Origin: Kitasatospora cineracea
GTDB taxonomy: Bacteria > Actinomycetota > Actinomycetes > Streptomycetales > Streptomycetaceae
Length of the DNA: 64,000 nucleotides
Assembly (NCBI RefSeq): GCF_003751605.1
Contig: NZ_RJVJ01000001.1
Coordinates: forward strand, 5,580,001-5,644,000
Direction of reading: 5' to 3'
Below, one piece after another: positions 35,026-43,526 of the stretch (within the stretch, counting starts at the first letter, position 1; the number at the start of each line of letters is the position of its first letter). The position numbers and the translations under genes are program-made. The notes below the pieces were generated by a model. It made no database searches. It was not told where the DNA came from and was given only the letters and a program-made list of their open reading frames with translations.

Positions 35026-35817
35026 ATGGACAACGCACCGAACGAACGAGCGGCGCCGGTGGACCCGGCAGAGTCGGTGGGCACGGCGGACGCGGTGGCC
35101 CGGGCCGACGGGCTGCACCGGCAGTACGGGCGCGGGAACCGGGCCGTGGCCGCGCTGCGCGGCGTGAGCGCCCGGTTCGCGGCGGGCACCTTCACCGCCG
35201 TCATGGGGCCCTCCGGATCGGGCAAGACCACCCTGCTGCACTGCCTCGCCGGAATGGACCGGCCCGACCGCGGCACCGTCTGGTGGGGCGACACCGAGAT
35301 CGGCACCCTCCCCGAACGCCGGCTCGCCCGACTGCGACGGGAGAACGTCGGATTCGTCTTCCAGGGCTTCAACCTGATGCCCGCCATGACCGCCGCCCAG
35401 AACGTCGAACTCCCCGGCCGCCTCGCCGGACACCGCCCCGAACGGCACCAGGTCCGCGAAGCCCTCGCCCGGGTCGGCCTGGCCGGCTGCGAACGCCAAC
35501 GCCCCGCCACCCTCTCCGGCGGCCAGCAACAACGCGTCGCCATCGCCCGCGCCCTGGTCGCCCGCCCCCGCGTCCTCTTCGCGGACGAGCCCACCGGCGC
35601 CCTCGACCGCGCCACCGGCCAGGACGTCCTCACCCTGCTCCGCCGGGGCGTCGACCACGACGGCCAGACCTGCGTCATGGTCACCCACGACCCGACCGCC
35701 GCCGCGTACGCCGACCGCGTCCTCCTCCTCGCCGACGGCCGCCTGGTCGACGAACTCCACCACCCCACCCCCGACCGGGTCGCCCACGCCCTCACCCTGG
35801 CCGGCAGCCCGGGCTGA
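35026..35817 (+). CDS. ABC exporter ATPase (MacB/LolD-like)
   Basis: A 263-residue ATPase. Walker A GPSGSGKTT (61-69), Q-loop VFQGFN (Gln113), signature LSGGQQQR (163-170), Walker B VLFADEP (183-189) and the switch His in VMVTHDPTAA. It is the type that pairs with FtsX-like permeases. The permease gene lies 187 nt downstream and a histidine kinase follows, the usual layout for antimicrobial-peptide or drug response exporters in Firmicutes and actinomycetes. Confidence 0.9.
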   Translation: MDNAPNERAAPVDPAESVGTADAVARADGLHRQYGRGNRAVAALRGVSARFAAGTFTAVMGPSGSGKTTLLHCLAGMDRPDRGTVWWGDTEIGTLPERRLARLRRENVGFVFQGFNLMPAMTAAQNVELPGRLAGHRPERHQVREALARVGLAGCERQRPATLSGGQQQRVAIARALVARPRVLFADEPTGALDRATGQDVLTLLRRGVDHDGQTCVMVTHDPTAAAYADRVLLLADGRLVDELHHPTPDRVAHALTLAGSPG

Positions 35818-36004
35818 CCCCGCTCGGCACACGCCGACGGAACCGACGTTCCGCCGACCTGTTGGCTTACCGACCGTGCTGCTCCGCCGATCTGTCGACC
35901 CGTCAACTCATCGACTCATCGGCCCGCTGATCCGCCCGTCAGCCCGCCGGCCCGTCAGCCCGCCAACCCACCGCCATCCCCCGACCGATCGGAGTGAACG
36001 GACC

Positions 36005-37384
36005 ATGACCGCCCTACTCGCCTGGGGTCAACTCCGGCGCAGGCCCGCCGGGTTCGCCGGCCTGGCCATGGCCTTGCTGCTCGCCGTTGCCGCCGTCACC
36101 ACGTTCGGCGCGCTGCTCGGGGCCGAGCGGGGCGTGCCCGCGGCGGAGTCGCGGGCCACCGGCGGGCCCGGTGTGGTGCTGATCGCCGGGGCGTTCGGGG
36201 AGATCACCGTGCTGGTGGCGTTCTTCGTGGCCCTGCACACGCTCGGTTTCGCGTTGCGCCACCAGTACCGGGACCTCGCGCTGCTGCGCACCGTCGCGGC
36301 GACGCCCCGGCAGGTCCGTCGGCTGTTGCGGGCGCAGACCGGGCTGGTCGTCCTGGCGGTGGCCGCCCCCGGCGGCCTGCTCGGGACCGTCACCGCCCGG
36401 GCCTTCCTGGACGGTCTGCGGCACCGGGGCCTGGCCGCGCCGCACGCCCGGATCGCCGGTACCGCCCCGGTCGTGCTCGCCGCCACCGCCGTCACCCTGC
36501 TGGTGGCCACGGCCGCCGCGACCGCCGCCGCCCGCCGGGTCACCCGTCCCGCCCCCGCCGCCGCGCTCACCGGCAGCACCGGTGCCGCCCCGCGGACCGG
36601 GGCGCTGCGCCCGGTCGCCGCCGCGGCCGCGCTCGCGGGCGGCGTGCTGCTGCTGCGGCTCGCCGCGACCCGGCCCGCCGCCGAAGTCGACAAATCCGCT
36701 CAGGCGACCCTGCTCGGGTCCCTCGTCCTGCTGGCGGCCGTCGCGCTGGCCGGTCCGCCGGTGGTCCGGCTGCCCGCCCTCCTGCTCGGCGCCGCCGTCC
36801 GGGCCGTCGCCCCGGGCACGGGCTGGCTGGCCGCCGCCAACCAGCGCGGCTACGCCCACCGCCTGACCGCCGCCGCGGTACCCGTCGCGCTGCTCACCGG
36901 GCTGGCCACGACCATGGCCACCATGACGGCCACCGCCCGGCACGCCGCCCTCGCCGCCGGCGCGCCCGACGGGGCGACCTCCGCCACCGACGTCTGGCTG
37001 CGCCAGGCCGAACTCGGCCTGCTCGCCGCCTTCGGCGCGGTCGCCACCCTCACCACCCTGGTCGGCCTGACCGCCGAACGGCGCCGCGAACTCGCCCTGC
37101 TGCGACTGGTCGGCGCGACCCGCCCGCAGGTGCTCCGCACCGTCGCCGCCGAAACCGCCCTGACCTGCGCCGTCGGCCTGCTGCTCGGCGCCCTGGTCAC
37201 CGCCGCCGCCACCGCCGCGTTCAGCGCCGCCGCCCTCGGCACGCCCCTGCCGGTGGTCCCGCTCGGCACCTGCGCCCGCACCGCCGCCGCAGCCGTCCTG
37301 CTCGCGGTCCCCACCACCCTCGCCACCGCGGCCGTCGCCCTGCGCGGCCCGGCCGTGGCCGCCGCGACCGGCGCACCCGCCTGA
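36005..37384 (+). CDS. FtsX-like ABC permease
   Basis: A 459-residue protein with a first TM (FAGLAMALLLAVAAVTTFGALLGAERG), then two FtsX-type core regions: GALHQYRDLALLRTVAATPRQVRRLLRAQTG-like in the first half and GLTAERRRELALLRLVGATRPQVLRTVAAE in the second. The partner ATPase is encoded upstream. GGAGTG before the ATG serves as ribosome site. Probably a MacB-like or peptide-efflux system. Confidence 0.85.
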   Translation: MTALLAWGQLRRRPAGFAGLAMALLLAVAAVTTFGALLGAERGVPAAESRATGGPGVVLIAGAFGEITVLVAFFVALHTLGFALRHQYRDLALLRTVAATPRQVRRLLRAQTGLVVLAVAAPGGLLGTVTARAFLDGLRHRGLAAPHARIAGTAPVVLAATAVTLLVATAAATAAARRVTRPAPAAALTGSTGAAPRTGALRPVAAAAALAGGVLLLRLAATRPAAEVDKSAQATLLGSLVLLAAVALAGPPVVRLPALLLGAAVRAVAPGTGWLAAANQRGYAHRLTAAAVPVALLTGLATTMATMTATARHAALAAGAPDGATSATDVWLRQAELGLLAAFGAVATLTTLVGLTAERRRELALLRLVGATRPQVLRTVAAETALTCAVGLLLGALVTAAATAAFSAAALGTPLPVVPLGTCARTAAAAVLLAVPTTLATAAVALRGPAVAAATGAPA

Positions 37385-37457
37385 GCCCGCGGCCCGGGTG
37401 CGGCGGCATGGTGCAAGGTGGTGCCGACAGGCCCCGTCCGGCCGATCCTGCCGGGCG

Positions 37458-37485
37458 CCCAGGGGGCACCTCCCAGCCCCCTGGG
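37458..37485 (+). terminator. 10-bp stem hairpin after permease
   Basis: CCCAGGGGGC, 8-nt loop, GCCCCCTGGG, 73 nt past the permease stop and 68 nt before the kinase start. It may terminate the ABC transcript or attenuate readthrough into the kinase. Confidence 0.65.
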
Positions 37486-37552
37486 GCCCGCGCGCCGACC
37501 CGGCAAGATCGACCGGACAGGACCCAGCAGCGGGACGGAAGGACGGACGGCA

Positions 37553-38794
37553 GTGCGCGCGACAGCAGGACGACGACGGTGGTGGGCGGCGCGGCCCGGC
37601 GAGTGGGCCTTCGCGGTGCTCGGGCTGCCACCGGCCCTCCTCGGCGGGGCGTACGCGCTGGCCGCGCTGTACGCCGGGGTGCTGCTGTCGCTCACCGTGG
37701 TCGGACTCCCGGTGGCGGCGGCCGCCCTGACCGGGGCCAGGGCCCTGGGCCGGCCGCACCGCCGGCTGACCGCCCGGCTGCTCGGCACCGACGTCCCCGA
37801 CCCCGGACACCCGGTGCGGCCGCCGGGCGTCGTCGCCGCGATCCGCTCGGCGCTCACCGACCCCGTCGCCTGGCGCACCCTCGGCTACCTGCTGCTGCGC
37901 CTGCCGCTCGGCGTGCTCGGCGCCGCCGCCGTCCTGCTGCCGCTCGGCGCCCTCTGGCTGCTCGGCTTCCCGCTGTGGCTGCGCCTGCTGGAGGACGGCC
38001 CGCACCCGGCCGGGCCGCTGGACCTCCTCGCCCCGCCGCTCGGCCTGGCAGTGCTCGCCGCCATCGGGCCCGCCGTCCGGCTGCTCGCCGAGGCCGACCG
38101 GCGGCTCGCCCGGCACCTGCTCGGCCCGGCCCGCACCCAGCAGCGGGTCCGCGACCTGGAGGCCGCCCGGCACACCCTGCTCAGCACCGGAACCGACCGG
38201 CTCCGCCGCCTCGAACGCGACCTGCACGACGGCACCCAGGCCCGGCTGGTCGCCGTCGCCCTCACCCTGGCCCTCGCCGACGACACCCTCGCCGACCCGC
38301 ACCCCGACCCGGACCGGCTGCGCACCCTGGTCGACCGGGCCCGCACCCAGACCGACCGGACCATCGCCGAACTGCGCGTCCTCACCCGCGGCCTGCGACC
38401 CCCCGGCCTCGACGGCGGCCTCGACGACGCCCTGCCCGCCCTCGCCGCCGGCTGCGCCGTCCCCGTCACGCTCCGCCTCGACCTCCCGCAGCGCCCGGAC
38501 GAGGCGATCGAACAGGCCGTCTGGTACTGCGCCGCCGAACTGCTCACCAACATCAGCCGGCACAGCGCGGCCCGCACCGCCGAACTCACCGTCAGCGGCA
38601 CCCGCGACCTGGTCCGCCTCACGGTCCGGGACGACGGCCGCGGCGGCGCCGCCCCCACCACCCTCGGTACCGGCGGCGGCACCGGCCTGGCCGGACTGGC
38701 CGAACGCCTCGCTGCCGTCGACGGCCGGCTGCGGATCGACAGCCCGCCGGGCGGCCCGACCACCGTCACCGCCGAACTCCCCACCCGGCTCTGA
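37553..38794 (+). CDS. sensor histidine kinase (NarL-partner type)
   Basis: A 413-residue kinase. Hydrophobic segments fill residues about 17-60 and 105-190, an intramembrane sensor without a large outside loop. The phosphoacceptor is His225 in ERDLHDGTQARL (HisKA_3), and the ATPase part has LLTNISRHSAARTAELTV (N box) and VRDDGRGG. GGAAGG precedes the GTG start. It lies downstream of the ABC exporter and faces its probable response regulator. Confidence 0.88.
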   Translation: MRATAGRRRWWAARPGEWAFAVLGLPPALLGGAYALAALYAGVLLSLTVVGLPVAAAALTGARALGRPHRRLTARLLGTDVPDPGHPVRPPGVVAAIRSALTDPVAWRTLGYLLLRLPLGVLGAAAVLLPLGALWLLGFPLWLRLLEDGPHPAGPLDLLAPPLGLAVLAAIGPAVRLLAEADRRLARHLLGPARTQQRVRDLEAARHTLLSTGTDRLRRLERDLHDGTQARLVAVALTLALADDTLADPHPDPDRLRTLVDRARTQTDRTIAELRVLTRGLRPPGLDGGLDDALPALAAGCAVPVTLRLDLPQRPDEAIEQAVWYCAAELLTNISRHSAARTAELTVSGTRDLVRLTVRDDGRGGAAPTTLGTGGGTGLAGLAERLAAVDGRLRIDSPPGGPTTVTAELPTRL

Positions 38795-38840
38795 CCGTTG
38801 CCCGTTCCGTTCTGTTCCGTCCCGCCCCGTCCCCGCCCCG

Positions 38841-39503
38841 TCAGCCGGTCTCGGACAGGTACGCGAGCACCGCCAGCACCCGCCGGTTGTCCGCCGGGGA
38901 AGCCAGTAGCCCGAACTTGGCGAACACCGCCGCGACGTGCTTCTCCACCGCCCGCTCCGACACCGACAGCCGCTCGGCCACCGCCCGGTTCGAACGGCCC
39001 TCCGCCATCAACGCCAGCACCTCCCGCTCCCGCGGCGTCAACGCGTCCACCGCACTGCGCCGCCGCGCCCGCATCAGATGCCCGACCACCTCCGGATCCA
39101 GCGCCGTGCCGCCCGCCGCGACCCGGCGCAACGAGTCCACGAACTCCGACGTCCGGGCCACCCGCTCCTTCAACAGGTACCCCACCCCCGCCGCCCCGCC
39201 CGCCAGCAGCCGCGCCGCCCAGGACGCCTCCAGGTGCTGCGAGAACACCAGCACCCCGACCCCCGGATGCGCCTCCCGGATCCGCAACGCCGCCCGGACA
39301 CCCTCGTCCGTGTGCGTCGGCGGCATCCGCACGTCCACCACCGCCACCTGCGGACGGTGCGCGGCGACCGCCGCCACCAGGTCCTCCGCCGTGGCCACCG
39401 CCGCCACCACCTCGCAGCCGCGCACCGCCAACAACTCCGCCATCCCGTCCCGCAGCACCACCGAATCCTCGGCCAGCACCACCCGCAACCGCTCCTCCGC
39501 CAT
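38841..39503 (-). CDS. LuxR/NarL-type response regulator
   Basis: A 220-residue regulator. The receiver domain has Asp57 (VAVVDVRMPP) with acidic E12/D13; the C-terminal LuxR helix-turn-helix is LTPREREVLALMAEGRSNRAVAERLSVSERAVEKHVAAVFAKFGL. It converges on the kinase gene, only 46 nt between stops, unlike the common tandem layout. The exporter genes are the likely target. Confidence 0.88.
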   Translation of the reverse strand: MAEERLRVVLAEDSVVLRDGMAELLAVRGCEVVAAVATAEDLVAAVAAHRPQVAVVDVRMPPTHTDEGVRAALRIREAHPGVGVLVFSQHLEASWAARLLAGGAAGVGYLLKERVARTSEFVDSLRRVAAGGTALDPEVVGHLMRARRRSAVDALTPREREVLALMAEGRSNRAVAERLSVSERAVEKHVAAVFAKFGLLASPADNRRVLAVLAYLSETG

Positions 39504-39533
39504 CCCCCCATTCTCCCCTCCCCCGAACCCCCG

Positions 39534-40730
39534 TCAGACCCCCCGCCGCCCCCGCTCCTTGACGACCCGCGCCCCCTCGGTCCCGCCCCCGCCCACCGGC
39601 CACAGCCGCACCCGCACCCGCTCCGGCGCCTCGTCCCCGTTCGCCGCCGGACTCGAGTGCGAGACGCGGACCCGGACCAGGCCGGGCGGGAGGTCGAAAC
39701 GGTCCGCCACCGGCAGGCCGTCGGGGTCGTCCAGGACGGCCACCCGGCCCGAGGGCACCTCGACCGTCGCCTCCACCACGCGGTCGAACGCGTCGTGGTC
39801 GGCCGGCGGCTCGGCGGTGAAGACCTGCACCGTCACCGCGACGTCCTGGTCGGTCGACGTGCTGATGACCAGCGACCGCCGGTCCGGGGCCGACGCGTCC
39901 GCCCACGCCGTATCCGCAGCCGCACCCTGGTCCCGCACGTACAGCCGGAACCGGTCCGCGAACAGCTCCAACTCCGCCGTCTCCAGCAGCCCGCCCACCC
40001 CGCGGCCGCGGTGCGGACCCGGCAGGCAGCCCGCCGGCGGGGACGGCAACGCGTCCAGGCACCCCGACGAGCAGGCGTTCACCAGCAACGGCAGCACGTC
40101 GGACCCCGAGGTGCGCAACGAGACCCACGCCTGGCGCAGCCCCGCCACCCCCGCCACCGGCCCGTCGCACACCGAACACACTCCGGCCGACTCCACCCCC
40201 CACACCGCCGGGTCCAGCGCCCCCGGGCCCGCCGCCGCCGGCTCCGCCAGCACCGGGAACGGCAGCCGCGTCTTCGGATTCCCGTACAGCGCCCGGGTGC
40301 TGACGGTGCTGCGACGCAACAGCGGCAGCCGCGCCAGCTCGTACGGGAACCAGTGCAGCCGGTACGAGGTGTACGGCGTGAACTCCTCCAGCGACCGCAT
40401 CCCGCCGATCTCCGGCGGGATCCGCACCAGGTTCGACCCGTACAGCCGCAGGTGCCGCACCCGCGTCAGCGTCCCGATGCTCGCCGGCAGCGTCCCCACC
40501 TGGCGGCGCTGCTCACCCGTCAACCCCTCCAACGGCGCGAACTCCTCCCGCCCGTCCGCCGCCGCCTCCGCCACCAGCTCCGACAACCGCAACCAGCCCG
40601 GCGCCGACACGTCCTGCCGCTCCCCGTGGAACCGCACCCGCCGCGACCGCACGCAGCCACAGGAATCGACCGGCCCGCCCGGCACGGGAAAACGGTTCTC
40701 GAACAGCCCCGGCACCCGCTCCTCACCCAT
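39534..40730 (-). CDS. leucine-rich-repeat protein
   Basis: A 398-residue protein. Residues about 75-140 hold LRR-like turns (LPASIGTLTRVRHLRLYGSNLVRIPPEIGGMRSLEEF, then LPLLRR). A Cys-rich centre follows (ESAGVCSVCDGPV, VNACSSGC). The last 120 residues are a beta-rich domain of unknown type. There is no signal peptide, so it is cytoplasmic. The ATG at 40730 is 94 nt from the divergent Imm32-like gene. I cannot assign a role. Confidence 0.7.
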   Translation of the reverse strand: MGEERVPGLFENRFPVPGGPVDSCGCVRSRRVRFHGERQDVSAPGWLRLSELVAEAAADGREEFAPLEGLTGEQRRQVGTLPASIGTLTRVRHLRLYGSNLVRIPPEIGGMRSLEEFTPYTSYRLHWFPYELARLPLLRRSTVSTRALYGNPKTRLPFPVLAEPAAAGPGALDPAVWGVESAGVCSVCDGPVAGVAGLRQAWVSLRTSGSDVLPLLVNACSSGCLDALPSPPAGCLPGPHRGRGVGGLLETAELELFADRFRLYVRDQGAAADTAWADASAPDRRSLVISTSTDQDVAVTVQVFTAEPPADHDAFDRVVEATVEVPSGRVAVLDDPDGLPVADRFDLPPGLVRVRVSHSSPAANGDEAPERVRVRLWPVGGGGTEGARVVKERGRRGV

Positions 40731-40824
40731 CCGCCCACCCTAGACGAGTAGATTCCAAGTGCCCGATGCCGTCCGGCAGTCGGCCGGCACCATGGGAGTC
40801 CGACCTTGAGGGAGATCTGCCCGC

Positions 40825-41211
40825 GTGAGACTCACCTGTGACCCCGTGCACGGCGAAGTGGACCTCACGGCGTCGGCAGAAGAGCTGAACCGTCTGGCGG
40901 ACGCGGTGACCGAGGGCGAGGGGTTGCTCAGCTCCGCGCCCTCGCCCGGCAGCGACGCCCTGGCGGGGACCGAGATCAAGAAGGCCGCCGGCCCCGGTGT
41001 CCTCGTCCATCTGGATTCCGAGCATCAGGTCCTTGTGACCAGCGGTGACACCGCAGCCAGGGTGGTGCTCGCGGACAATCTGCGCGGCATGGCTTCCGCC
41101 GAGGACGGCGGTCACCTTCACATCGACTACTTCCCCGGACACTTCTACCTCGCTGAAGGGTCACTACCACTGGTGGTCAACAGCCTGCACGGGGGCATGC
41201 CAACTCGCTGA
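40825..41211 (+). CDS. Imm32-like immunity protein
   Basis: A 128-residue protein. Its C-terminal GGHLHIDYFPGHFYLAEGSLPLVVNS matches the end of Imm32-type immunity proteins, which neutralise polymorphic toxins. No toxin gene is beside it, so it would be an orphan. The last codons (GGMPTR, stop) abut the IS982 relic and might be altered by that insertion. The start is uncertain: GTG at 40825 is used. Confidence 0.6.
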   Translation: MRLTCDPVHGEVDLTASAEELNRLADAVTEGEGLLSSAPSPGSDALAGTEIKKAAGPGVLVHLDSEHQVLVTSGDTAARVVLADNLRGMASAEDGGHLHIDYFPGHFYLAEGSLPLVVNSLHGGMPTR

Positions 41212-41243
41212 GCGGGCTGCTGGTTGCTGCGGTCAATGGTCGT

Positions 41244-41299
41244 AGGCGACAGGCGACAGGCGACAGGCGACAGGCGACAGGCGACAGGCGACAGGCGAC
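41244..41299. repeat. eight 7-bp tandem repeats
   Basis: Eight perfect copies of AGGCGAC inside the 3' end of the IS982 relic. 56 nt is not a multiple of three, so it moves the terminal codons out of frame. Replication slippage in a dead gene is the simplest origin. Confidence 0.95.
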
Positions 41300-41634
41300 C
41301 GATGACCGGCGATCGGGTGACCGGTGCGCCGATCTTGCTGTTGTGCCAGGTCCCGGCTGCCATCGCCAGGACGCGCTGGGCCACCCGGATAGCCGCGCCT
41401 TCGAAGGGCCGCCCACCGCGCGCCTCCAGGTCGGTCCGGCCTCTGAGGGTGTCGTTCAGGTTCGACCGCTGGACGGCCGGGCGTGATGTCCCGCACGGGA
41501 CCGGAGCGGAGTCGGTGGTCCACGCCGTGTCGGTCCAGAAATCGCTGTCCATCGCGAGTTCTCGGATCATCCGCTTGACCAGCGGCAGCGCCGCGCGGAG
41601 ACGCTTGTTGCAGCCCGCTCGCCGCGGCAGACAA

Positions 41635-41642
41635 GTGAACAT
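41635..41642. repeat. left target-site duplication (GTGAACAT)
   Basis: Eight bases directly outside the left inverted repeat. They match the right copy (GAGAACGT, 46692-46699) at six of eight positions. Removing the element and the right copy rejoins the transposase codons ...H-M-S-G-M-F-T-C-L-P... in frame. Confidence 0.75.
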
Positions 41643-41661
41643 GGCTCTGGCCGCAGTTCCG
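41643..41661 (+). repeat. left terminal inverted repeat
   Basis: GGCTCTGGCCGCAGTTCCG. It pairs with the right end at 17 of 19 positions, and similarity continues a few bases inward (YGAA). Confidence 0.85.
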
Positions 41662-41700
41662 TGAACGGCTGCTCGCGCGCTGGCCGAGGATGCCGGTCGT

Positions 41701-41726
41701 TAGCCTCTACCAGGAGCAATTGTCAA
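41701..41726 (-). promoter_or_regulatory. outward-facing promoter-like sequence
   Basis: On the minus strand TTGACA (41721-41726) is followed by ATTGCTCCTGGTAG and AGGCTA. The -35 is perfect and no perfect -10 is seen. It lies about 60 nt inside the left end of the element and points out of it into the IS982 relic. Confidence 0.35.
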
Positions 41727-41740
41727 TACCTGTGGATCTG

Positions 41741-42733
41741 CTAGCTGCTCTGGCGCGGAGGTGATGGTTCGGTGTCGGTGGGTGGCGTCAGCATTGTGGC
41801 GAGTCGGTCGACGCCGAAACCGCCGATCAAGAGGCGTTCTTTGTGGCTTCCGGTGAGGTGCCGGGTCCAGTCGACAAACCCGCCGTCCGCGATCTCCAGT
41901 TGCTGGCCGTGGATGGTTGCGTAGATCTTGTAGCACAGGTCGGTGTAGTAGCCGCGTCCGGTCACTCGGGTGGGATCGTCGATGATGTCAATGCCCGGTG
42001 TTCCGGCCAGCTCTGTACGTGTGCGGGCCAGGATCGGAGCGGCGGACTCGTCGAGGCAGGTGATGCGGATCTCGGTCTGGCGCACTCCAGCGCGTGCCAT
42101 CGCCCGGGCGGCGAAATGTAGGTGCTCGACCAGGTGCTGTTGTTCGAAGGTCCGGCTGCCAGTGTCCCGGCCGGCGGTCACCAGGGCGAATAGTTGGAAG
42201 TGGGCGAGCATGCCGGGTGCGTCGAAGTGCTGGGCACGCACGACTCGTTGGCTGGCGGCCATCCGGACCGGCATGACCGAGCGGGGATCGGCGGCCAGCG
42301 CCTGGGATCTCCGCTGGGCTGCCTCCAGGGCCAGGGCATTGGTCGGGTCGGCTGCGACCTCGCTGCCACGAATGGTGGCGACGACCTTGCGCGGGTCGAC
42401 GGTCGCGACCGCTGTATGCGCTGCCAGGGGGACGAGCGGAGCCAAGGTGAGCATCTGGAAGTCATCCGGCAGCGCCGAGAGTAGGAAGTCTTCGGCTCGT
42501 CGTATTTGCGCGAACTCTGTCGGGGCCGGGGTTACGAACCGGTCGGTTCGATAGCGCCGCATTACCTCGGCCGGGGTGAGCCGATCGGCGCGGCGTCGGA
42601 AGACTTCCAGGAGCAGTGTGGTCAGATCCGTCCCGGTCAGTCCCTTGGCAAGCAGGTCCAGCAGTTCCGGCCCGCCTGCCTTGGCCAGAACTCGGCGCAG
42701 CGCCGGACTGGCCGAGTATTCATCGCTCGTCAT
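41741..42733 (-). CDS. class-II-aaRS-like orphan protein
   Basis: A 330-residue protein. Residues 163-190 (RVVRAQHF, AHFQLFALVTAGRD) resemble motif 2 of class II aminoacyl-tRNA synthetases, and LLIGGFGVDRLATML (301-315) fits motif 3 (GxGxDR). YRTDRFVTPAPTEF (61-74) resembles the motif-1/HisZ-like start. There is no tRNA anticodon-binding domain. Paralogues of this fold such as HisZ, AsnA and PoxA do other adenylation-type jobs, so the role is open. It is the largest intact gene of the mobile element. The ATG at 42733 is preferred to an upstream start. Confidence 0.7.
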   Translation of the reverse strand: MTSDEYSASPALRRVLAKAGGPELLDLLAKGLTGTDLTTLLLEVFRRRADRLTPAEVMRRYRTDRFVTPAPTEFAQIRRAEDFLLSALPDDFQMLTLAPLVPLAAHTAVATVDPRKVVATIRGSEVAADPTNALALEAAQRRSQALAADPRSVMPVRMAASQRVVRAQHFDAPGMLAHFQLFALVTAGRDTGSRTFEQQHLVEHLHFAARAMARAGVRQTEIRITCLDESAAPILARTRTELAGTPGIDIIDDPTRVTGRGYYTDLCYKIYATIHGQQLEIADGGFVDWTRHLTGSHKERLLIGGFGVDRLATMLTPPTDTEPSPPRQSS

Positions 42734-42794
42734 GGCGGGCCAGTATCGCCTGGCCGGCATCGGAGAGACCATCGATTTCCGCGCATCGTGTCAA

Positions 42795-43001
42795 CTATGC
42801 CGCCGTTCGGTCAGGCGCCATCAGGACTCCGCGCTCGAAGCGGGCTCCAGCGCGGACGAGCGGGACGAGGTGGGCGCCGTTGACGGCCCGCCAACGGACC
42901 TGGGCCGACTCGACGAGCTTGAACACCATCGCCAGGCCGGCGGCGCGGGAGCCGGCGCCCAGGGCTTCGGCGTAGTCCAGAAGCTCCCGTTCTGTGATCA
43001 C
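42795..43001 (-). pseudogene. IS256-family transposase, C-terminal relic
   Basis: The end of the frame, GSRAAGLAMVFKLVESAQ then RWRAVNGAHLVPLVRAGARFERG, matches the C-terminus of IS256 transposases (GSRAAG..MAFKL..AQ.RWRAVNAPHLVALVRAGA). The catalytic two thirds is absent. The preceding ITERELLDYAEALG is of a different origin, so the relic was truncated by a rearrangement. Confidence 0.8.
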
Positions 43002-43153
43002 GTGGCCCCCCGTCGAGGCGGTAGCCCACCCGCGATGACGAGTGCCGTTACGTCTTCCTCCGGGTCGCCACTGCAACCGCCCTGGCCATCGGTTGCGATG
43101 ACGAAATCAGGGCAAGGCCCCTGGGCGGAGGACAGCAGTAGTGGTGATCGACC

Positions 43154-43444
43154 TTGTCGGTCGCGGGCGAGCTTCGGTTGGATGGCTTCATAGAGCGGAT
43201 CGAGATAGAGCAGTTGGCCCCCACCGTGGTTCGTCTGCCCGGCCGGCGCTTCCCAGGCGTCGTGATCCAGGGTGACTCGCTGTCGATCATTCGCAGCGAT
43301 GTAGCAGAAGTGACGACTCTGTGTGCTCAGGGCGAGGTAGGTGAGGCATTGGAAAGCGCGCAGTACCTCCTGGCCAAGCTGGACGAGATCCTGGGGTACT
43401 ACGAGGACGTCCTGGACAGCCACGGCATCCGCCGCCCCTACTGA
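43154..43444 (+). CDS. DUF6959-like small protein
   Basis: About 96 residues. VVRLPGRRFPGVVIQGDSLSIIRSDVAEV followed by the helical ALESAQYLLAKLDEILGYYEDVLDSHGI resembles small DUF6959-type proteins. The function is unknown. The start is uncertain: TTG at 43154 is used, and a later TTG (43175) is possible. It is on the plus strand within the mobile element. Confidence 0.6.
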   Translation: MSVAGELRLDGFIERIEIEQLAPTVVRLPGRRFPGVVIQGDSLSIIRSDVAEVTTLCAQGEVGEALESAQYLLAKLDEILGYYEDVLDSHGIRRPY

Positions 43445-43526
43445 GGCGCAGCCCAACGAGCTGAGGCACGGTCCCCTATGACCTTGGTCAGGACTCGGAT
43501 GGCCGCTGACTACGCTGAAGCCCCGG

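Larger units (their letters stand above)
41233..41642 (-). pseudogene. IS982-type transposase, 3' part
   Basis: On the minus strand the sequence reads MFTCLPRRAGCNKRLRAALP, ... TDTAWTTDSAPVPCG (first catalytic Asp), then jumps to NLNDTLRGRTDLEARGGR and RVAQRVLAMAAGTWHNSKIGAPVTRS. In IS982 relatives more than 100 residues holding the rest of the DDE site lie between these, so an internal deletion has occurred. Eight 7-bp repeats then displace the frame before the usual YDH end (in another frame at 41236-41244). The 5' part lies at 46692-46895, across an inserted element. Confidence 0.85.

Noticed and set aside
36014..38563. Minus-strand frame of about 850 codons over permease and kinase
   Set aside because: Repetitive Gly/Glu/Gln composition opposite two well-supported genes; a shadow.
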